Origin: Nectonema munidae
Taxonomy: Eukaryota > Nematomorpha > Nectonematoida > Nectonematidae
Assembly (NCBI GenBank): GCA_030549495.1
Contig: JAUIRK010000884.1
Span: 558,001 to 622,000, forward strand
Direction: 5' to 3'
Length of the DNA: 64,000 bases
Part shown: one piece after another, positions 58,749-64,000 of the stretch
Numbering within the stretch: position 1 is the first letter of the stretch
Layout: each line of letters starts with the position of its first letter
Notes under the pieces: generated by a model
What the model was told of the DNA's origin: nothing
Seen by the model: only the letters and a program-made list of their open reading frames with translations
Database searches by the model: none
Program-made: the position numbers and the translations under genes

Positions 58749-58849
58749 AATCTGTGATCGAGATTGGAGAAGATGAAAACATATGGCTAATGGTGCAAAC
58801 TAATTCAAATGAAGAACTACTACTACAAGAGAGACAAGGAGTGCTGGAG
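58749..58849 (+). CDS. Candidate internal exon of an unidentified host gene
   Basis: A branch-point-like GACTAAC and the acceptor AACTAGTTTTAG precede 101 bases (phase 1 in, phase 0 out), ended by the donor CTGGAG/GTAATT. The translation reads SVIEIGEDENIWLMVQTNSN then EELLLQERQGVLE, which looks like conserved host protein. Its phase fits directly onto the exon at 53673-53858. The family was not recognised. Confidence 0.45.
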
Positions 58850-59129
58850 GTAATTTAACTCTTACATCGTTCTGTCGTTTTCTTTTCAACTAGGTTAAGT
58901 TATAAGAGAAGATAGCCCCTGATTTTTATATTGCAGCTAAGAAAAAGATCATTCTTCAAATTTATAAAGGATAAACACAAAAAATAACCCCTAATAAGTA
59001 AAAATGTGTTAGTAGAGAATAACTGATTTAAGCAATAAGAACCCAGCCATGGAAAGAGGCTAGCCAGAATTCAGTGCCGGTTCGAAACACGAATAAATGT
59101 GGTGCATTAGAGAAGAGCATAGGCGACGA

Positions 59130-59820
59130 GTTTGGGTTTTCGTCAAAAGAAAGTGCAAAAAAGAAAAAGAGGTGCTACGAGTAGGAACTTTAAATGTGGG
59201 ATAGGAAGAGAATTGGCTGGTTTCATGATGACGAGAAAACTTGGAGTGTTGCGTGTGTAAAGATAATGAAGAGTATTAAGAGAGGAAGAGCCAGCCTATG
59301 GTAAAAGCCTATGCAGTTAGAATGAAAGGAGACTGTAATGAGTTGGAAGCATCGTTCGGAGAAGAGAAATACTACAAAGTGGAAAGACCCAAGCAGCAAC
59401 AACCAAAGACTTAATTCAAATAAGGCGAATAAAGAACAAACATGGAATAGTGCTAGAGGAGAGGGAGTAGGAATTAAGAAAGGATGGGCAAGGTATTTTA
59501 GATCTACTAAACAAAGAGATCCCAATAACATCATTTGAAGAGGGATTTCATAATGAAAAATAACAATATCAATAACTAGAACAGAAGTAGAAGAATCAGT
59601 GAGAAAAATGGATGATATCATTGGAGGTATAGAAAAGACTTGGAGAACTAGGCGTTTATATTTTGTGCGACCTAATGCAAAAAGCTTTAGCCAAGAAAAA
59701 ATAACAGAAGAGTGGAGATGAAAGAGCCTTTTGCCTTTTCAAAATATAAATGAAACGAGATATCCAGAAATGTTAAAACTACAGAGGCAGAAAATTGATA
59801 AATCACGATATAAAGAAATG
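59130..59820 (+). mobile_element. RTE-like LINE, decayed fragment
   Basis: The plus strand has VLRVGTLNVG (start of the endonuclease), then KRATKDLIQIRRIKNKHGI-like linker, then ITSFEEGFHNE and a GELGVYILCDLMQKAL-like piece of the early reverse transcriptase. The spacing between blocks shows large internal deletions, with many stops. The motifs match RTE/craniid-type LINEs whose endonuclease begins R-(V/I)-GT-(L/W)-NVGT. Confidence 0.65.
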
Positions 59821-59822
59821 CG

Positions 59823-59925
59823 TGGCTGGACATTTAGCCGAAAGACATTTCGCAGAAATATATTTAGCCAACGGGACATTTTGTCGAAAAAACATTTTAA
59901 CTAAACGACATCTGGACCACATACA
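59823..59925. repeat. GGACATTTxGCCGAA-type end repeat
   Basis: GGACATTTAGCCGAAAGACA, then TTTCGCAGAAATATATTTAG and CCAACGGGACATTTTGTCG, continue as further units. This is the fifth locus of this repeat in the window; it directly abuts the RTE fragment. A partner end was not found. Confidence 0.6.
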
Positions 59926-60034
59926 ATAATAATAATTTATAACGATGTATTATTATTATTATCTAACACGGCATTTATTGAATTATGCCGCATGTAGTGT
60001 ATTCATCTAATTACATACTTTGATTGCACTAATG

Positions 60035-60421
60035 CAGAGATTCTTAACCTGTGGTCGGGATCCATGGATGGGTTTCAAGAGGTCCGTGAAGGGCAGATTA
60101 AAGAAAACGATTTTTTATTTAAAACTATGAATATACTTTCATGTACATTTTTTGATTCAAATATTTTATAAATATTCAAAACATTTTATAGTGCATCATT
60201 TAAATAAAAACTTTGGTGCAAGTACAAATATTAAAGGCATGCAAACAAATGGCCAACCCTGGTTAGCTGGGAAAACGGCCATGCCCGGAAGGGCAAATGG
60301 ATGATGATGATGATGCAAGGTTTTTTTTATGACTTTTATGTGAAAATTTCCTTGGAGGGGGTCTATAGCTTTCATCAGCTTTTTAAAGGGTCCATGACTA
60401 AATAAAGGTTAAGAACCTCTG
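60035..60421. mobile_element. 387-bp hAT-type MITE
   Basis: The ends CAGAGATTCTTAACCT and AGGTTAAGAACCTCTG are inverted repeats. Outside them CACTAATG and CTCTAATC are a 6-of-8 match with central TA. Near the middle a segment with GCCATGCCCGGAAGGGCAAA and a (GAT)n run (about 60260-60320) looks like the tail of a LINE or SINE inserted into it. Confidence 0.75.
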
Positions 60422-60539
60422 CTCTAATCGCTCAACTACATCTTATTTGAAAATTAACCCATTATTTGTTTTGATAAAGTTCTTCTTTATTTGTTTATTA
60501 TCCTTAAATACTGAAAATTGATGGAAATTATACCAACAA

Positions 60540-63500
60540 CCCGTGGTGGAAAAATCTTTTAGTCGATACCCCTATATCGTGGATAGAAGACACTGTGACT
60601 TGCAGGTGATGTGAGGCAAAGGAAAATGTAGTGGACGGTTAAAAACAATTGACCAAATTGTTCAAGAAGTGGGCAGTAAGCACTCGATGCGCCTGATATG
60701 CACGTATCCCCTGGTTAGAAACTACGAGTAAAAAAACCAAAGATTTTCTCTGAATGTCGGACATCGTACGGGTGTCTGTAAACTAGCACAGGTGACTTCC
60801 TTTACTCCAAGCTTCAGAGAGCGTCCTCAGGTTGCGGATAGAGGAACGTCCTATAGATATATAGGATAGCTGCAAATACACTGAATAAGCAGTCGCTGAC
60901 AATTGAGTCACCTAACCTGAGATGCCTTTATGGTGGGTTTAAAAATGTCCCAAAACAATTCACAAAAAAAATGGCTAAAACATACAATAGAGGGCATCTG
61001 CCAGAAGGAGGCAGAGCAGGAGGAACCAACTGCCATGACTGGAACAACAAAATATACATGTAACGTATGCAACAAATATATATATATAAACACTACATCA
61101 ATTAGGTGACCAACACAATTTTCACAACAGATTTCCGCTTCTCACCCCAATAACAAAACACTTAGCGGCAAAAAACTTCACACAATACACAATCAGCAGT
61201 CCACATTCACACTACTACAAGTAAATATCAACGGTCTTAAAAGCAAATTCACAGAATTAGAACAACTTATCCAACAACACTCTCCTGACATCATAACACT
61301 TCAAGAAACAAAATTAAATAATGACATAAAAACACCGAAATTAGTCAACTACACACACATAAGACATGACAGACCAAACGCAAAAAAAGGAGGGGGTTTA
61401 ATAACATACATCAAACAAAACACCAGATTCACAGAGTTAAATACACAAATATCAAATAACTTCACAGAGTATCAACTTTTTCAAATTTTAATTAACAAAA
61501 TTCCTTACTACATAGTCAACTTATACATACCACCAAAACAACACCCAAACGTAACTGACAACCTTTACACTGCAGAAATTTTGAATTATTTATTAAAACA
61601 TAAAAACATCATCATAGCGGGAGATGTGAACGCTCATTCCAAAACATGGTATTCACCTTACACTGATAACATTGGAGAGCAGATACTTGAACTTTAAATC
61701 CTCTCTCTTTAAATCCAACGCAATAATCATCAATACAAACACACCCACACGACTTCCTAACTCGCACACACAAGATACATATCAGCAACCAACCTCACCA
61801 GATATCACTGCAATTCCCACTTACCTCAATGGCAAACATTAACTAAACTTTCTTCCGATCATCTTCCAATACTCACTAACATAACACTTAAGAATGCAAC
61901 ATATAAAGAACCACTGAAAACTTACATAAACTAGAACAAAGCTAAATGGGTTCTTTTTCAAACATTTATTGAAAATAAGATTCTAAAAGAAGCACATTTT
62001 TACACAACACAGACATACACACTCTTAACAAAAGCATTCAACAAGCTGGCAATTTATACATACCGAAAGGAAATATCCAAAATCACAAAAAACACAAACC
62101 CTTACCTTATGACATCAAAACACTTATCGAGAAAAGAGACACATTAAGACACCCCAACTTCAAGAACCAAGAAATACACACATTAAACAAACTCATATCA
62201 CATAAAATAAATAAACATAAACTTGACCTTTGGCAAAAACTTATTTCATCTAACTGGTCACACAAAACTAACACACAAACATATTGGAACACGATCAAAA
62301 ACCTACAGAATAAAAAATCACACACCGATATAAATCGAAACATAAGTTTCAATGGAAAAACGAAAACAAACAACACAGAAATAGCAGAAGCGTTCAACAA
62401 GCAATTCACAAACATCCTACCAAAGCAAACCAACAAAACACTCAAAATATCAAATAAAACATTAAATCAACTGCCTAAGACTCACATAACCATTAACGAA
62501 AAAGACGTATCAGAGGCACTTCATAACGCAAAATCTAGTAAAGCTCTAGGACCTGACAACTTAACAAGTATACATCTTAAACACTTAGGTCCAACTGCTA
62601 TCTCCCTATTAACACGCATTTTTAATTTAGCTATTAACACCAACACAATTCCACATATTTGGAAAACGTCACGTGTTATCCCTATTCCAAAACCAGGCAA
62701 AGACAAAACATAAGATCATCATATCGTCCTATTTCTCTGCTTTCTCCAATCATGAAATTATTAGAAAAAGTTATCCTCAAAAACATACAAAAGGACATTC
62801 CCCACATCGAACATCAAGATGGTTTCAAAAAATGTCATCAAACTACCACAGCACTACAGACGCTACACAACATCATTGCCAGCGGATTTAACACCAAAAA
62901 ACCTTTTCACCGCACAATTACAGCAACACTTGATCTAACTTCGGCATTTGACACAATTAACATCAACCTTCTCATTCATTAAAAACACTACCATTAATGC
63001 TCAATACATTAAGTTTTTAGCAAACTACTTACGTGGAAGATACTCGTACAAAGAGTACCAAAACAGTGAATCCCCCATAAGACACCCACATTCAGGCGTT
63101 CCACAAGGTAGTTCACTTTCTCCTATTCTCTTTAACATTTACATGTCAGACATACCAACATCAAACAACAATCAAATAAACCTAATCACATATGCTGATG
63201 AGTTACCATAACATCAACAAACTCAAGTACCGAATTAGCTCAAGAAAACATTCAATCTTATTTAAACAAGATAAACAACATATGGCTAAAACAAAATGAT
63301 TTAATAATCAACACAGCAAAATTTCAATCAACACTTTTCACCCAAGCAAACACAGAACAAAACACAAAACTCAATCTTACTATTGGCAAAACATTATAAA
63401 CACTAACAAAACCCAAAAATATTAGGATTAAAATTCGACCCCAAACTCACATACAAGCACGCGCAAAACACTCACGAAAAAGCAAACAAAACTGTAAACA

Positions 63501-64000
63501 TTATTAGAGCATTAACTGGCACAAAATGGGGGAAAAACAAAGAAATTCTCATCAATGCCTACAAAACTATTACACGACCCATACTAGAATATGGATCCAC
63601 AATATGAGGATCTGCTATATCTCACACTAACTTGAAAAAGTTACAAATAATTCAAAACAAAACACTGCGTTTAGCAACAGGTAAACACCGTGGACACTAA
63701 CATACAACATCTTCACACAGAAACATCCACACTTCCTCTTAAAGAACACATTAATTTACACGCGTCTAACTTGAGAGCCAAAGCAGCACAAAAACATCAC
63801 CCATTAAACAAGTTCTACCTCGCTCAAAAAGCACACAGGCACATGAAAAATACTAAATTTCAAGACAACGAACTTATCTTTTATGACACATGTCAAAACA
63901 AAGAAGACCATCAAAATCAAACATGCGTCTACAAAGCAATACACACACAAGCGGTAACCGACTATCTCTCCACACTCAAACATAACAAGCTCATAAATAT
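60540..64000 (+). mobile_element. Jockey/I-like LINE, decayed, running off the window
   Basis: A GC-richer 5' leader (about 60540-60944) precedes a frame from ATG at 60945 with CNVCNKYI. After a stop come the endonuclease (about 61196-61697: LLQVNINGLKSKFTELE, PDIITLQETK, IIAGDVNAHSKTW) and then SSDHLPILT (about 61850). Reverse-transcriptase blocks follow at about 62480-63220: YRPISLLSPIMKLLEKVIL, HQDGFKKCHQTTTALQTLHN, LDLTSAFDTININLL, SGVPQGSSLSPILFNIYMSD and YADE. The C-terminal connection (about 63480-63660) has ALTGTKWGKNKEILINAYKT and NKTLRLATG. At least five frameshifts or stops are present. Composition is A/C-rich on the sense strand. The 3' end is beyond 64000. Confidence 0.9.

Noticed and set aside
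62107-62445. 112-codon frame on the minus strand with a membrane-protein-like composition
   Set aside because: It is the antisense shadow of the LINE on the plus strand.

Overview
The window looks like AT-rich arthropod-type nuclear DNA (roughly 30% GC by eye), probably from a non-insect arthropod such as a crustacean. That placement is an inference: the one clear host gene reads closest to arthropod sequences I remember, and the transposon mix is broad. There is no operon structure, no rRNA or tRNA gene, and no CRISPR array.

Host genes. The one gene that can be named is the pyruvate dehydrogenase E1 alpha subunit (Pdha), on the plus strand from at least 6453 to 35917. Six exons can be placed with canonical GT/AG borders and matching phases: 6453-6518, 7908-8081, 11337-11727, 17925-18141, 24805-24913 and 35750-35917. 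Together they encode 374 residues and a stop; the first coding exon with the start Met was not found. A polyadenylation signal lies at 35952. In the right half, three exon-like segments on the plus strand (46792-46985, 53673-53858, 58749-58849) have good splice signals and charged, non-transposon-like translations. They may be parts of a second host gene that I cannot name.

Everything else is transposon debris, much of it inside the Pdha introns. Left flank (1-6450): a broken Ty3/Gypsy fossil, a Penelope-like fragment with a GIY-YIG end and a hammerhead-like motif, a tRNA-derived SINE, a GGTACC-rich tandem array and a hAT-type non-autonomous element. Pdha introns: a hAT element with target duplication and a nested SINE, a relic of an unnamed transposon family, a 304-bp hAT MITE with perfect 8-bp duplication, a piggyBac with a CCCTAGAAAG end, a second piggyBac relic, a MULE-type short element nested in an older transposase relic, a ~140-bp satellite, a relic of another unnamed family, and a MITE built of GGACATTTGGCCGAA-like repeats. 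Right flank (36-64 kb): pogo/Tigger-type fragments, more satellite in both orientations, several hAT fragments, three or four LINE fragments (CR1/L2-like, RTE-like, and a Jockey/I-like LINE running off the end) and a 1.75-kb relic of a hAT-like transposase family that recurs three times.

The most unusual object is at 39941-42873. It is a compact virus-like retroelement copy with two long open frames: a 464-codon acidic first frame and a second frame with reverse transcriptase and RNase H. No protease, integrase or recombinase is visible. Its base composition is clearly richer in GC than its surroundings, and a perfect 223-bp inverted repeat joins its middle to its right end. Its RT and RNase H motifs sit between DIRS-like and pararetroviral (hepadnavirus/caulimovirus-like) types and I could not assign it.
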